From assembly GCA_963575745.1 (NCBI GenBank), contig CAUYUJ010009446.1:462498-526497 (forward strand): a DNA stretch of 64,000 nucleotides, in the 5' to 3' direction. How positions within the stretch are numbered: position 1 is the stretch's first letter; every line of letters starts with the position of its first letter. Under the pieces are notes generated by a model. That model made no database searches and had not been told where the DNA came from. It saw only the letters and a list, made by a program, of their open reading frames with translations. This DNA is from Prorocentrum cordatum. Taxonomy: Eukaryota; Sar; Dinophyceae; Prorocentrales; Prorocentraceae. Shown here one piece after another: positions 42,170 to 53,089 of this stretch. A program made the position numbers and the translations under genes.

Positions 42170-43127
42170 GGAGGTTGCCAGGGAAAACATCGCGTCGCTG
42201 AACATTCAAGTTGCCCTGGACCCGAAACCGATACCACTCGGCACCAAAAAGGGCCTCCATCAGTTTCAAAAGAAACAAAGACACCCGAACACTGATCTGA
42301 ATATAAAAAGCGGCTCCTTTCCGCGTCGCAGTTGCACCATCAGGAGGAGGAGGCGCGATGGTCACCGTCGCCGCCGCCTTGGCGGCGGCGTCATCCTTCA
42401 CGAAGAAATCGGACGCCTCCATCTCGAGCTTGCGATCGGTCATGCCGACCTTGCCCTCGATCGGGACCAGGTAGTAGAACGCGACCTGGACCTCTATCCT
42501 CTTGGGCTCGGGCCCGAGGTAGAAGTCGAACCCGAACTTCTTCTCCTCCCGAATGACCTTGACAATGGCGCGATCCTTCGCGGTCACTGTCTTGACGTGC
42601 CACGCGGCAACAGCGCTGTCATTCTCCACGAACTTGTTCTCCTTCGGTTTCGCGAGGAAGAAGCTTTGCCCGAACGCTTTGCACAGCGGCATATGCCCCG
42701 CTGCGCCGACCCTCGTGACAGTTCCTCTGAAACCTAACTTCAGATCCTCAGTGACAGTCGCGCAGGTGACCGCTGACTTTCTGTCCGTGAGATCGGTTGC
42801 GAGATGGGAGAGGCCAGCGCCGGGGGCCCCACCAGGCACGCTCAGGCTTTGGTCGAACAGGAAGCATTCCACGTGCTTCATGAACAACATCAGCAAGGGC
42901 GGCGAGGACTCCTCGGAGGTGGTCCAGATCTTCCTGATGGAGTCCAGGCTTGTCAGCAGCTTTCTCTGCGCTGCTGCCGCAGGGGCCGCTGCCGCCGCCG
43001 CCTTGCCGCCCCCCTGATCCGCTGGGGCTTCTGCCGGAGCTTCCGCTGGAGCCGTTGGAGGTGCCGCCGCCGTCTCTGGCCCCGCAGCTGCTGCAAGAGG
43101 GGCTGGCGGATCTGCCGTTGCCGCCGC
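42170..43127 (-). CDS. Gene X, exon E (C-terminal part, unknown function)
   Basis: Acceptor TTTCATCAAG|GCGGCG, phase 0. An Ala/Pro-rich linker is followed by about 220 residues of well-behaved globular sequence (KHVECFLFDQSLSVPGG, TVTEDLKLGFRGTVTR, KKFGFDFYLGPEPKRIEVQV). The frame stays open to 41901, but its last part is Gly/Arg repeat, so the real end or a further intron lies near 42150. No family recognised. Confidence 0.6.
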
Positions 43128-43352
43128 CTTGATGAAAAAAGATGAGGAAGCGAAGGTGGATGAGGAGGACGGGGGGGGGGGGAGAAGGAGGAGGAGGAAG
43201 AGGAGGAGGAGGGGGGGGAGGAGGAGGAGGTGAATGTGAAGGTGGAGGTGGAGATGGAGAAGGAGGAGAGGAGGAGGGTGGAGAAGGAGAGAGGCGGGTG
43301 GAAGAGGAGGAGGAGGAGGAGGAGGAGGAGGAGGAGGAGGAGCCAGCACCAC

Positions 43353-43515
43353 CTTGCCGCTCTCGGCTTTGAGGGTTTCGAGCACGGCCGCGCTGTCCTG
43401 GCTGTCCTCGATCATCTGGCACTTACGCAAGAGGTGACTGACGACCCTGGCCCAGTCCTGCGCCGAGGTCGCAGCTAGTTCGATCGCTGCCAGCAGTTCG
43501 ATGTTCCTGGAGGGG
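43353..43515 (-). CDS. Gene X, exon D
   Basis: Reads IELLAAIELAATSAQDWARV, LLRKCQMIEDSQDSAAVLET and ends at AGCGGCAAG|GTGGTG in phase 0. The acceptor is probably CCCCTCCAG or CGAG just upstream. The 225-bp intron to exon E (43128-43352) is almost entirely CCT triplets as read on the transcript. Confidence 0.6.
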
Positions 43516-43799
43516 CCAGCTCGAATATCATCTCTATCCTCCCTATCCTCCCTCTCCTTCTCCTCCTTTCTTCCTCTTTCTCCTCATGGTTTCTCCTCTT
43601 CACCTCTTGCCAGTCTCTCATGCTCCTCCTCATCGTCCTCTCCACTCTTGCCTTCGCACCCTTCTCATCTTCGCAATCCCCTCCTCCTCCTCCTCACCCT
43701 CCTGTTCTTCTTCCTCCTCCTCCTCTTCCTCCTCCTCCTCCTCCTCCTCCTCCCCCTCCTCCCTTCCTCTTGTTATTCCCTCTCCTTCCCGATCTGCAG

Positions 43800-44145
43800 G
43801 TTTCATTGGAGTCTCTGGGGTCCCGCGGATAGTATCGAGGTGCGACTTGGGCAGGGCGTTCGGGATTACGATATCGACGACCTCAACGGCGTAGGTGGCC
43901 CTCATGCACAAGTACGCCATCATGGATTTCGAATCCTGGAAGGCCCCCCCCGACAGCTCTGGCGCGGAGTGCTCCCCCTGGGCAAGGCATTTCCTGGCGG
44001 CGTCGCAGTATTCGGCCCAATCGGAACCCCAGGCGTTGAAAATCTTAGGTGCGATAGTAGAGATCACCTGATCCACGGTCAGCGGTGCCATATCGGCGGC
44101 TCCAGCACCACCTCTGCCAGCCTTCTGGACCTTCCCCAGCTGGAC
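43800..44145 (-). CDS. Gene X, exon C
   Basis: Acceptor CCCTCCTAG|GTCCAG, phase 0. Reads VQLGKVQKAGRGGAGAADM and then a helical segment (MAPLTVDQVISTIAPKIF) with two Cys. The 3' border is unclear; no GT donor fits, so a GC or GA donor, both known in dinoflagellate introns, may be used near 43805. The intron after it is CCT/GGA-rich. Confidence 0.6.
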
Positions 44146-44299
44146 CTAGGAGGGCGATGAGGCAGGATGGGGAAGGGAGGAGGATGAGGATGTCGGGCGT
44201 CGTCGGGCAAGGAGGGGGGGTGGATGGGAAGGAGGAGAGAGGAAGGAAGCAGAAGGAGAAGGGGGAAGAGGATAAGGAGTGGAAGGAGACCCCATACAC

Positions 44300-45445
44300 G
44301 TGCTCTGTCAGGCCGATCAGCGCCGGGTGCTTCCTCGGATCGTCTAGGTCGTTCTCCGACGCGAACTTGCTCATGCGGATCACGAACTCTGGAACGGTGA
44401 GCCACTTGCTGAACTGAGACGGGTAAGCGGCGGCAGTAGTGGGCGACAACTTCTGCTCCTCATCCTCACCCAGCTGCTTCGCCGCGAACTCGGCGACGTC
44501 GCCCCCCTCTGCCGCGGCCGTCGAAGGCGAACTGCCACAAGCGGCGCCGGCGGCTGCTCTGTGCACGGCCTTGAACTTATCCGCGTTGATCGTGATGCAT
44601 TCATCGCGAAGCTCCTTCCGCAGCTTGCTCCAGGCCGTGAAGCTCTTGCCGTTGAAACTCACCTCGCCAGTGAACGCGAACTGGAGGCCAACGCGGAACA
44701 ACTTCCGAATGGGCTCGGTCTTGATGATCTCAGGCCCTGTGGGAAGCAGCTTCAAAGGCGATGCGACAACACCTGCGAGGTCGTCCAGCCACTTCTTCTC
44801 GCGCCGTTCTACGCCCGCCTTTGCCTCGATCAGTAACTCTATCTCTTCTTCAGGCACAGCAGTGGATCCGGAGTTGGAACCTTTCTTAGCCTTCTTTTTG
44901 GGAGGGGGTTTCACGGCTTTCACTTTCACTGTGCGGGCCTTCCTCTTGGCTGGATCGTACACGACAGAACTGCCCATGGGTGCCTCCAGCCAGCCAATGA
45001 CATGCTTCTGGGTCTCGTACTGCTTCAGGACCCAGGGTGCTGCCCACTCCAAGTCCTGCGCCATGGGGACGACAAACTTCATCGCTTCCAGGCAGATGAC
45101 CGCCAATATGTCCAGCCTGATCGCATCCTGGAAGCCGACCGCGATCTTCAGCATGATGTCGTTGTTGTAGGCTGCCACGCACGGGTTCTTCAGCTCGGCG
45201 CGCAGGAACTCGCAGCCAGTCTCCGTCATCTCCTTGTACTCCTCCCATATCTGCAGGCCCTCCATCTTACCCAGACTGGCTTTGGCGTTGTCGAAGTGGT
45301 CCCATTGCTCGTAGCAGTCGAACTTTTCAAGAACGTGCTTCTCGAACAGTTTCTCGTATGTGAAGTCCCCTGACTTCGGGCAGCCAGTGGAGGTGATGCC
45401 CTTCTCTTTCTTGCGCGCGGCCCATGACGCCTTAGCGTCTGCAAC
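44300..45445 (-). CDS. Gene X, exon B (382 codons, unknown function)
   Basis: The acceptor is ATGCGCCAG|GTTGCAG and the donor GAGCAC|GTGTATG, both phase 0. The protein is mostly helical-looking with many Lys, Glu and Trp. It includes KSGDFTYEKLFEKHVLEKF, MVPMAQDLEWAAPW-like hydrophobic stretches, and a basic PPPKKKAKKG segment that could be a nuclear localisation signal. I do not recognise a family. The following intron (44146-44299, 154 bp) contains pyrimidine runs. The 1146-bp frame has no stop, which supports a functional gene. Confidence 0.7.
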
Positions 45446-45570
45446 CTGGCGCATGAGAGGGTGGGGGGCCAGGGGAACTGGAGGAGGAAGAGAAAGAGAG
45501 GGAGGAGGAGGAGGAGGAGGAGGGCCGAGAAAGAGGAGGAGGAGGAGGAGGAGGAGGAGGAGGAGGGCAC

Positions 45571-45747
45571 CATGTCGTAGCACTCGGTTTGGTTGGTCTT
45601 CGCCCCGTTGTGCCACTGGTTGTGGACGTGCTTGATCCACTTGGGAATATCCAGCGGCGTCGGCATGCGGATCGCGATGCAGTTGCTGATCCCATCGGCG
45701 ATCAGCTCTTGGACGTGAGCGTTCGCGGGGTCCATCTTGAAAGCCAC
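45571..45747 (-). CDS. Gene X, exon A (protein of unknown function)
   Basis: 59 codons, from an acceptor (GCGCGAG|GTGGC) to a donor (GACATG|GTGCCC). An ATG four codons in (45735) could be the true start, reading MDPANAHVQELIADG. The 125-bp intron that follows (45446-45570) is a CCT tract. Phase 0 on both sides keeps the frame with exon B. No known domain. Confidence 0.65.
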
Positions 45748-46247
45748 CTCGCGCACGGCCGGGAGGGGGGCGAACGAGGAGGAGGAGGGGGGGGAGGAGG
45801 AGGAGGAGAAGGAGCGAGAGGAGGAAGCGGAGGAGGAGGAGAAGGGTGGCCGTACTCGACGCAGGTTAAGTAGTTCAAGGATTGTGCGCGGGTGGTGGCA
45901 GAAACAAAAGGCATCCCTTGCGCCCGCTCGGTTTGGGCAGAGGGCGAGGGGCATGGGAGGGCAAGGTGCCCAGGGGGCGATGAACGGATCGGGTCTTAGC
46001 AGGAATTGATGGTGCTTTGTTTTTTGGTGATGCCATCACTTGCTCTGTAGATTGCCTACAAAAGAACACAAGTGCCCGCTCTAGACATGCGTTGCGACGT
46101 TTCGAGAGTCCCTTCCTTCTTCCCTCCTCCAATCCTTGTCCTCTCCTTGCTCGCGATCTGCCTCCTCCCTCTCATAGTTCCCTGTTGTCATTCCACTCGC
46201 CCCTTCCTCCCAAACGCCTCAAGGCCCAAGCCTAAGGCTCTCAAAGC

Positions 46248-47978
46248 CTACGCGGTCGAGGCGGTCGCGGCAGCCTTCGAGCGCAGCCTACGATAAACCT
46301 TGCGCTTGCCTGATATATCAGAGGCTGACACTAGCTGCTGATGCTCATTCAATGCAGAGTCCTCCTCGACCGATTGTGCTTCTGCGGCTGATCCCAACGG
46401 GCGATCCGCGCACGTCGCGGCCGCCGGGGCCGCAGGTGCGCCCATCATCAACATCGCGTACATGTACTTCAGGGCAACGCTGCACGCGCTGAGTACCATG
46501 CCGTCGCCCGCCTGGTGCATAATCTCAACGCGCCGTCGCGGGGGTAGCCCAAAGGCGCTCCGCTCCCGAGTGAACGATGACTCAATGCGCGGGCAATGGG
46601 GAGAGTTCACACCAGGCACTGGGAAGTTATGCACGCTCAGCAATTCCTTCGGCACCGTCCAACGATTGTGGGACAAGCTCCACAGCAGGTTCTCTTTCTT
46701 CACAATGGTGCAAAGGTTTGGACTCTGCCACGTCCTCATCGCATGTGCTGACGGGTCTTTGCCTAATCCGACAACTCCGACGACGCAAGATTTGGTGTGA
46801 ATCAAAAGGTCTTTTCGATTTTGAAGGCTGAGGGTCTCGTAGAAGGGGCCGAGCTCCTTCTCCGCAGTCTCCTCGCACAGCGTGTCCAGGGGCAGATCGG
46901 ATCCAGGAAGCATCTTCACCAGCTCAACTGCATATTCGGTGTCGTCGTTCTGTTCATCATCCGCCTCCTCCTTCTCCTCGTGCTCAGCTGCCTCGACTTG
47001 TTCGGACTTCCTTGCTTTTTTTGCGACCCTCTTCTCCGCGCAGGCTTGCGCGTGCCTGATCTCAGCCGTGAGGTCGTCGACCCCTGCCCAAAAGTAAGAG
47101 GCCCAGTGGAAGCGCCGTTCCCGTCGAAATGATTTGACGAAGATAGACCAGCATGGGATAGTAGGCGGCAAGCGCGCATACGTGAACGAGGACTTGAGGA
47201 CCAACCACGTCCACCTCCGTGGCCGTTCGTACGCGTTGCCCAGAAGGCCCGCATCGAACGCGCAACTCCCGTTAGGTGGTACCAGGTACATGTCCCCGAG
47301 GAAGTCTATGAGCAGCCGCGCAGGGAATCCCTTCACGTTCTCGTGTAGGAAGAACTCCTCTTTGAGATGCCTGCGCATTGCGATCCAAATGAAGAAATAA
47401 ACCATCCTAGGCCCACGCGTGCCTGGACGCGTCGGCGATTGTCGGCTGAAGTAAATGCATTCCGTGCCGGCAACGTGAAGGCGGGCACGTTTCACCTTGC
47501 ATTGACGTCCATGGACGTGGCAGTGAGCATGCGGATCGACGATGTCGGACCTCATGCAGATCTTCTGAGCTTGATCGTATGTCATGCTGGCACTCTTAGA
47601 AAACACCGCACTGCGCACCTTTGCATTCAGGAACAAGCCTTTATCTCCGAACACGCAATCTGGATTAGCGGGTGACACCCGAAGTTCATATTGGCATTCA
47701 GTGTTGACATCACATGCCCACATGTGGTTGAGCTTGCCGCACATTGATGACGACTCTATCATTTCGAGTGCCGCGATGCGGTCTTGATAATGAGCTTGCT
47801 CGATACATCCAATGCCAGAGAAAGATGTAGAGATGGATAGCGATTCTAATGTAGCAACGGCTGTGCGCATGAAATCTGACCGATCTTCGTCTCGCCCACA
47901 AATACCGTAAAGCACATCAAAATGGTGTTGCATATAATTGTGTGCATCATGCACAGTGTTAACCCGAGCGGTTTCCAT
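46248..47978 (-). CDS. C5-cytosine DNA methyltransferase-like protein
   Basis: An intact frame of 576 codons from ATG 47978; it is open upstream to 48059, where an acceptor (CCCGAAGCAG) makes an earlier exon possible. SISTSFSGIGCIEQAH matches the SAM-binding motif I (F-x-G-x-G). VAGTECIYFS (about 47430-47460) aligns with the catalytic motif IV, keeping the Cys but with T-E-C for the usual P-C. EFFLHENVKGFP matches motif VI (E-N-V). A Lys/Glu-rich insertion follows, then a C-terminal region ending in a basic tail. These enzymes transfer a methyl group to cytosine; dinoflagellates have many divergent families. The changed P-C motif leaves activity open. Flanked by genes X and Y on the same strand. 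Confidence 0.75.
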   Translation of the reverse strand: METARVNTVHDAHNYMQHHFDVLYGICGRDEDRSDFMRTAVATLESLSISTSFSGIGCIEQAHYQDRIAALEMIESSSMCGKLNHMWACDVNTECQYELRVSPANPDCVFGDKGLFLNAKVRSAVFSKSASMTYDQAQKICMRSDIVDPHAHCHVHGRQCKVKRARLHVAGTECIYFSRQSPTRPGTRGPRMVYFFIWIAMRRHLKEEFFLHENVKGFPARLLIDFLGDMYLVPPNGSCAFDAGLLGNAYERPRRWTWLVLKSSFTYARLPPTIPCWSIFVKSFRRERRFHWASYFWAGVDDLTAEIRHAQACAEKRVAKKARKSEQVEAAEHEEKEEADDEQNDDTEYAVELVKMLPGSDLPLDTLCEETAEKELGPFYETLSLQNRKDLLIHTKSCVVGVVGLGKDPSAHAMRTWQSPNLCTIVKKENLLWSLSHNRWTVPKELLSVHNFPVPGVNSPHCPRIESSFTRERSAFGLPPRRRVEIMHQAGDGMVLSACSVALKYMYAMLMMGAPAAPAAATCADRPLGSAAEAQSVEEDSALNEHQQLVSASDISGKRKVYRRLRSKAAATASTA

Positions 47979-48545
47979 GCTGCTTCTGCTTCGGGAAACG
48001 CATGCCAGCGAGAACACGCTTGAGCCGAAATGGAAGCGGAGGGCGGTTGCGAATCGCACAGTTCAAGTGAGGAAGCCTTGAGCGGGAGACTTAGTTTGTA
48101 CGCTTGGTTAAGTTTATACACGTGGAGCAGTTACGTTTCTGTTGTAGCTTCTCTTATTTCTTCTAGCATGCATCTTTCCTCGCTCCCTTCCCCTCCCCAC
48201 GACGAGGCAAATCAGGCGCTGCGGCCCTTCCGACACGTGACGGCGCTGCGAGCGCAGGCCTTAGAATTCCAAGGATCGTTGCAGGAGGTAGAGGGTTGAT
48301 TGCAAGAGTGAGAAGTGATGGTGACGTCAGGGGTAGCCGGGTAGCAACGCGAGGAGGAGGACCGTACTTGTGGACGAACAACGCAGGGTGTGACGCACGG
48401 GTCTCTTCATGTTCGTTGGTAGCTCGAGATACGTACAACGGATATCAGGAGACGTCAAAGAACAATTGCAACCAATCTTATTATCCTCCTCATCCTCCTC
48501 ATCCTCTTCATCATCCTCCCTCCTCATCCTCCTCCTCCTGGTTGG

Positions 48546-49290
48546 AAGCCCCTCCTGAACTCACAGGTCGAGTTCAGGGGGGGCCTTCTGAATTCGAAGG
48601 TCGAGTTCAGGAGGTGCATCCTGACATAAAGTCTTCAGTTCAGGAGGCATCTCCTGAACTCGCAGTTCGAGTTCAGGAGGTCCCTCCTGAACTCACAGGT
48701 CGAGTTCAGGGGTCCTCTCCTGAACTCACAGGTCGAGTTCAGGAGGCACCTCCTGAACTTCAAGGTCGAGTTCAGGAGGCCCCTCCTGAACTCACTGGTC
48801 GAGTTCAGGAGGCACCTCCTGAACTCACAGGTCGAGTTCAGGAGGTCCCTCCTGAACTCCAAGGTCGAGTTCAGGAGGTCCCTCCTGAACTCACAGGTCG
48901 AGTTCAGGAGGCCCCTCCTGAACTCACAGGTCGAGTTCAGGAGGCCCCTCCTGAACTCCAAGGTCGAGTTCAGGAGTCCCCTCCTGAACTCACAGGTCGA
49001 GTTCAGGAGGCCCTCCTGAACTCACAAGGTCGAGTTCAGGAGGTCCCTCCTGAACTCACGGCTCGAGTTCAGGAGGTCCCTCCTGAACTCACAGGTCGAG
49101 TTCAGGAGGTCCCTCCTGAACTCACAGGTCGAGTTCAGGAGGTGCCTCCTGAACTCACTGGCTCCAGGAGGCCCCTCCTGAACTCACAGGTCGAGTTCAG
49201 GAGGCCCCTCCTGAACTCCAAGGTCGAGTTCAGGAGGCCCCTCCTGAACTTGCAGGTCGAGTTCAGGAGGAGCCTGCTGAACTCAACGCC
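48546..49290. repeat. Array of about 21 palindromic 33-bp units
   Basis: The unit is GTCGAGTTCAGGAGG + 3-4 variable nt + CCTCCTGAACTC + ACAG or CAAG. Each GAGTTCAGGAG pairs with the next CTCCTGAACTC, so the whole array is a run of about 11-bp-stem hairpins. The period is mostly 33 bp, with a few 32- to 36-bp units that break the frame. Read on + it gives an 11-residue repeat (VQEVPPELTGR), but the minus strand is equally open. It sits between the methyltransferase gene and an exon of gene Y, possibly in an intron. Confidence 0.9.
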
Positions 49291-49354
49291 AAAATTTCGG
49301 AGACGTCAGTTCACGATATGCCCCCTCTCCTCCTCTCCTCTCCCTTTCTCTCTA

Positions 49355-49512
49355 CAAGAAGGGCGAAGCGGGCAAGCCTCGATGGCTTCGCACACCGTCG
49401 CCCCCGCGATCATCGTGAACTCGCCAGGCTTGGCGGTCTGAACGGCTACCGGAGATCCTCTCATCAGATCCATCATGCCGTTCTCGATGATACCCTCGCG
49501 TATTTCATCACC
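49355..49512 (-). CDS. Gene Y, putative 3' exon
   Basis: Acceptor TGTTTTGCAG|GATCAGACGG, with an open frame of about 52 codons reading SDGDEIREGIIENGMMDLM and VAVQTAKPGEFTMIAGATV, ending near CREK before CT-rich sequence. The composition is clearly protein-like in this frame only. The link to the other exons is inferred from strand and spacing. Confidence 0.5.
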
Positions 49513-49887
49513 GTCTGATCCTGCAAAACAGATTAGATGGCAGAAACGGCGCAGAGGATGCGGAGGATGGAAGGGAGGTGAAAGACGGATGATGAGAACG
49601 AGGAGGGGAAGGAGAAAGGATTAGGGGGGGATGAGGTGAAGGAGGAGGATGAGGAGGAGGGTGGGTGCAACGCTCTCCTCCATCCCCAAACGCGGACGGA
49701 GACGTTGCACCCAGAGCGGGGGGGCAGTGACTGCAACGGCCATGGCCCGCTTGCAACCAGGAGGAGGAGGAGGATGAGGTGAAGGAGGAGGAAGGGGAGG
49801 AGGGGGGGGGAGGAGGAAGAGGGAGGAGGAGAGGAGAAGTAGGAAGGGGAGGAGGAGGAAGAGGAGGAGCCAGAGGAGAAGTAGGAG

Positions 49888-50344
49888 GTGAACGATCCTG
49901 TCGCCTGTTGTTGTGCTTCGAACGCGCCATGGCCAGCTTGCCGTTCACGATCGGCTTCAGGGTAGTGATAGCCGCCAAGGCGTAGCGCTTGAGGACCTCC
50001 GGCGTAACGGGCAGGGGTGGTAGGACCAGATTGGGGGAATGATCGTGATTATGTCACTCTCGGGGCCACGGCGGGACGCGGTTCGGAAAACTTGCACAGG
50101 GGGCAGAGGGTGCCTCGAGGGCCAGGGACCCAAGAACCTGTTTCCACAACGTCTGGCCGACGAGGTTGGCAAAGCTAGGACGACTATGAATATCCAGGCC
50201 GTCTGCCAGATTCTCGAAGAACTCGTGATACTCATCGGACCCAACGGCAGGCATGGGCAATGGCGTCCATACTTCAGACGCGAAGATGGGATCGGGGATG
50301 CTTGAAGGTCCTTTCGAAGGACTCGAAACTTTTGAGAGGGCCAT
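49888..50344 (-). CDS. Gene Y, putative exon(s) near 50 kb
   Basis: Two protein-like stretches in one frame: 50054-50344 (ATG 50344; VWTPLPMPAVGSDEYHEFF, DIHSRPSFANLVGQTLWKQV) and 49888-50020 (VTPEVLKRYALAAITTLKPI, NGKLAMARSKHNNRRQ). A TGA lies between them, so either a small intron is missing or the copy is broken. CCT tracts lie on both sides. Confidence 0.4.
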
Positions 50345-50454
50345 CGTGTGAATGTGATCAGTGACAATTCACCTACCGGCAATCTCTTGCCTGCTGCTGA
50401 GGCGCTGCTTGACGATGTTGAAGGGCGCCAGCGATTGCAGCCTCCTCTTCCTAC

Positions 50455-50648
50455 TGCTGATCCTCCTCCGCCTCCTTCTCCTCCTCCTCCTCTTTGTCTC
50501 CTCCTCCTCCTCCTCCTCCTCCTCCCTCTCCTCGTCTTCGTCGTCGTCGTCTCCTCCTCCTCCTCCTCCCTCTTCTGCTCCTCCACCCCCTTCTCTCTTC
50601 CTCTCGGCCTTCGTATTCCTCAGACACCGTTTTTTTTTTCCCCCCCCC

Positions 50649-50710
<62 letters not shown>

Positions 50711-50716
50711 GTCTCT

Positions 50717-50766
<50 letters not shown>

Positions 50767-50800
50767 CTCTCTCTCGTCCTGCTCGCTCCTCGCTGAAGGT
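50455..50800. repeat. CCT, C-run and long (TC)n tract
   Basis: CTCCTC triplets (50455-50600), a T-run/C-run (50630-50660) and about 100 bp of nearly pure TC. Probably intron of gene Y. Confidence 0.9.
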
Positions 50801-51039
50801 CCCTGGGGTCCGACGATGCTAGCAGACTCGCCCCCCAGTGCTTGTTCGGCCGCCAGCGTTTCAGATCTGATGATGGTTCAAAGTCGGATATGTCCCCTGA
50901 CGCATCAGGAGGGCGAAGACGGAGGAAGAGGAGGAGGAGGAGAAGGAGGAGGAGGGGAGGAGGGGGGGGAGGAGGGGGATAGGAAGGGGGGATGGGAAGG
51001 AGGGGGAGGAGGGGCGCGTGGTTTTGCCGCAGCTCCCCC

Positions 51040-51770
51040 AGCTACGAACCAACATCGGGTAGCCCTGTATGTGAACACCCTGCTCGTGCACAAGGGGCAC
51101 ACCCCGCAGGCGTCTTCCAAACAGGACGGCAGCGCCAAGTTGTACTCACAGTCTAAGTTCTCACACTTCTTAGCCACGCTGACAAAACATGGATGGTGCT
51201 ATGTGAGCAGACAAACAGGGCATTGCTTAAGTGAATCGTATTCTGATACTTCCTTGCAGTACACGCACGGCGGAGCCAGTGTGAAATCTGCGCCTGCGCG
51301 GTTGTTGGCAGCCACTTCCTACATGGTTGAAAATCTGCGAATTACATCGGGGAGTTCTGGTCTCCCCCCCCACCCTGTTCTTTTTTTTTTTAAAAAAAAT
51401 TGCGGCCCCTGCAAATCCCGATGTCGGGATGGACCACAGGGCAATCTTTGAAAGACGTCCATTTCCGAAGGGGCGCTTTCATTCCTGGTGGAACGTCACC
51501 GTGGGTGCCAGAAGAATACTTGATCCTAGCGTGTTCATCTAAATCCAAGCAAATCCCTAGACGAGAAGGAAGCGGGGGCCTCTCTACGGAATGAACAACG
51601 CGCGCGCGGCGCCGACCCTCCTCAATGAGCTCTAACAAAGCGAGATTGCCCCTCGCGAGCGCTCCTTCTACACCGCCCTCTCTCAAAACATCGGCCCTGT
51701 GCTGGAGAGACTGCGAAGCCGCTTCGGCCTCGAGGCGCCAAAGCTGCCAAACTTCGGAAGCATCCTCGGG
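51040..51770 (-). CDS. Gene Y, putative exon region with Cys-rich segment
   Basis: 51400-51770 reads VPEDASEVWQLWRLEAEAAS and TSFKDCPVVHPDIGICRG. After a T/A-run intron-like gap, 51040-51180 reads KKCENLDCEYNLALPSC and CGVCPLCTSRVFTYRATRC, a CxxC-rich segment that could bind zinc. Borders are not resolved. Confidence 0.4.
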
Positions 51771-51845
51771 CACAGCAGGCGCTGCCGGAAGGGCAGGCGC
51801 ACCAGGCGCGCATGGCGGGGCAGCAGGTGGATGGGGCTGGCGCGG

Positions 51846-52317
51846 CAGCGCATGCCTTGTCTATATCCAGCAAAACGTGCGCATCCTCAACGTCAGAGTA
51901 GCCTACTTCCTTCATTGCAACCAAGAATTTTTTCCCGAACTCCTTCTCCGACAATGCTGTCTTCGATTTCTTTTCATCCAGCTGGTCAATATATTTCTCA
52001 GCAAGTTCATCTGCTACTTCGCTCGGGTCGGTATCATCGGGGCCCTTCTCTAAACCGAACTCGGTCTCCTCTTCCTTCTTCATCTCGTGTTCCCTGATCT
52101 CCTCTAGGGCACGCTCTGTATCATTACTCTCGCTGCCGTCGCCATCATCTGGCACTTCTGCTGCATCCTCCAGACATTCCACCCCAGGCTCTTCCCCAGC
52201 CATCGCTGCAGGTTTGGGTTTGGCCGCCTTCTTCCTCGGCTTGATCGGGAGTTCACTAGAGACAGTGCAGAGCTCGCTGGAGTCCTCAATGGCCAGCTTC
52301 ATCTCGTGGGGCAACAC
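51846..52317 (-). CDS. Gene Y, acidic exon
   Basis: Acceptor TGGGGAGC..CCCCAG|GTGTTG at 52317, phase 0. Reads VLPHEMKLAIEDSSELC, a basic PRKKAAKPKPAA stretch, then a long Glu/Asp-rich segment (EEIREHEMKKEEETEFGLEK) and EKYIDQLDEKKSKTALSEKE. Probably a disordered or coiled region. The intron before it is 52318-52471 (154 bp). Confidence 0.55.
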
Positions 52318-52471
52318 CTGGGGAGCAACGCGCAACAACAACAAGCCAAGATGAGTCAGATGAGGGGCCAGGGCGCAAGGGAGGTTAAGCAAGAGCAAGA
52401 CAGGAATAATGCACAACTGCATGGTGCGGTAGCGTGGTTTCCAAGCACCGCCCCGCCTGCGTCATCGTCAC

Positions 52472-52903
52472 ATGCACCGCGGATCCATTGCAACAGTCCA
52501 AGTACACGCGGGAGAACAAACCAACTGATGATAACGTCTCGACGTCATCAAGCTTCTTCGGTAGAGCGCACGTGGCGCCGTCAGTCTGGCATCGAATAAA
52601 GAAGCCGCGGTAGCCGAGGGTGAAACCATTCACCCACACAGAACCTTGATCGACACCATTGAAACTCAAACTGCAATTCATCGCACTGCGCTTGCATTGT
52701 TTGCCATCACCCTTAGCCCGAACGGCCCGATACCAAACGAGACTGTAAGACGACGCCCACTCCAACATGCCCGGGGGATCTCCAGAATCACCCAGTTCTT
52801 TCTCAAGAGCGATCGGCTTGAACAGGTTTGGATCGCTGGGGGTGGCAGTCTCGAACCAGTCGCCTGCGAAGATGTCTCGGCCCTGACCGGCGTAGTCCAG
52901 CGC
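52472..52903 (-). CDS. Gene Y, exon with Cys-containing globular segment
   Basis: Acceptor ATCGCCCAG|GCGCTGG at 52903, phase 0; proposed donor GTGCAT|GTGACG at 52472, phase 0. Reads ALDYAGQGRDIFAGDWFE, SSYSLVWYRAVRAK, SLSFNGVDQGSVWVNGFTLG, RVYLDCCNGSAVH. No family recognised. Confidence 0.6.
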
Positions 52904-53089
52904 CTGGGCGATGCGAAATCATGAGTTAGTTACTGCTCATGCCTGCTGCCCCTGGCCCTTGCTTCTGTGAGCTGTGCGACCCCAGGGCCCAAGGGCCCAG
53001 AGTCCCCAGGGATGGGTCGCGGCGGGTCGAAAGGAAGGGCCAGGGGCAACCAACGCGAGATACCCCCACCGAAAGCACGAAACCTGCGA

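Noticed and set aside
48546-49290. CRISPR array
   Set aside because: Units are palindromes without unique spacers; the context is eukaryotic and no cas genes are present.
48296-49441. 381-codon frame with an 11-residue repeat over the palindromic array
   Set aside because: The minus strand is equally open, units of 32-36 bp shift the frame within the array, and the flanks are not coding in this frame.
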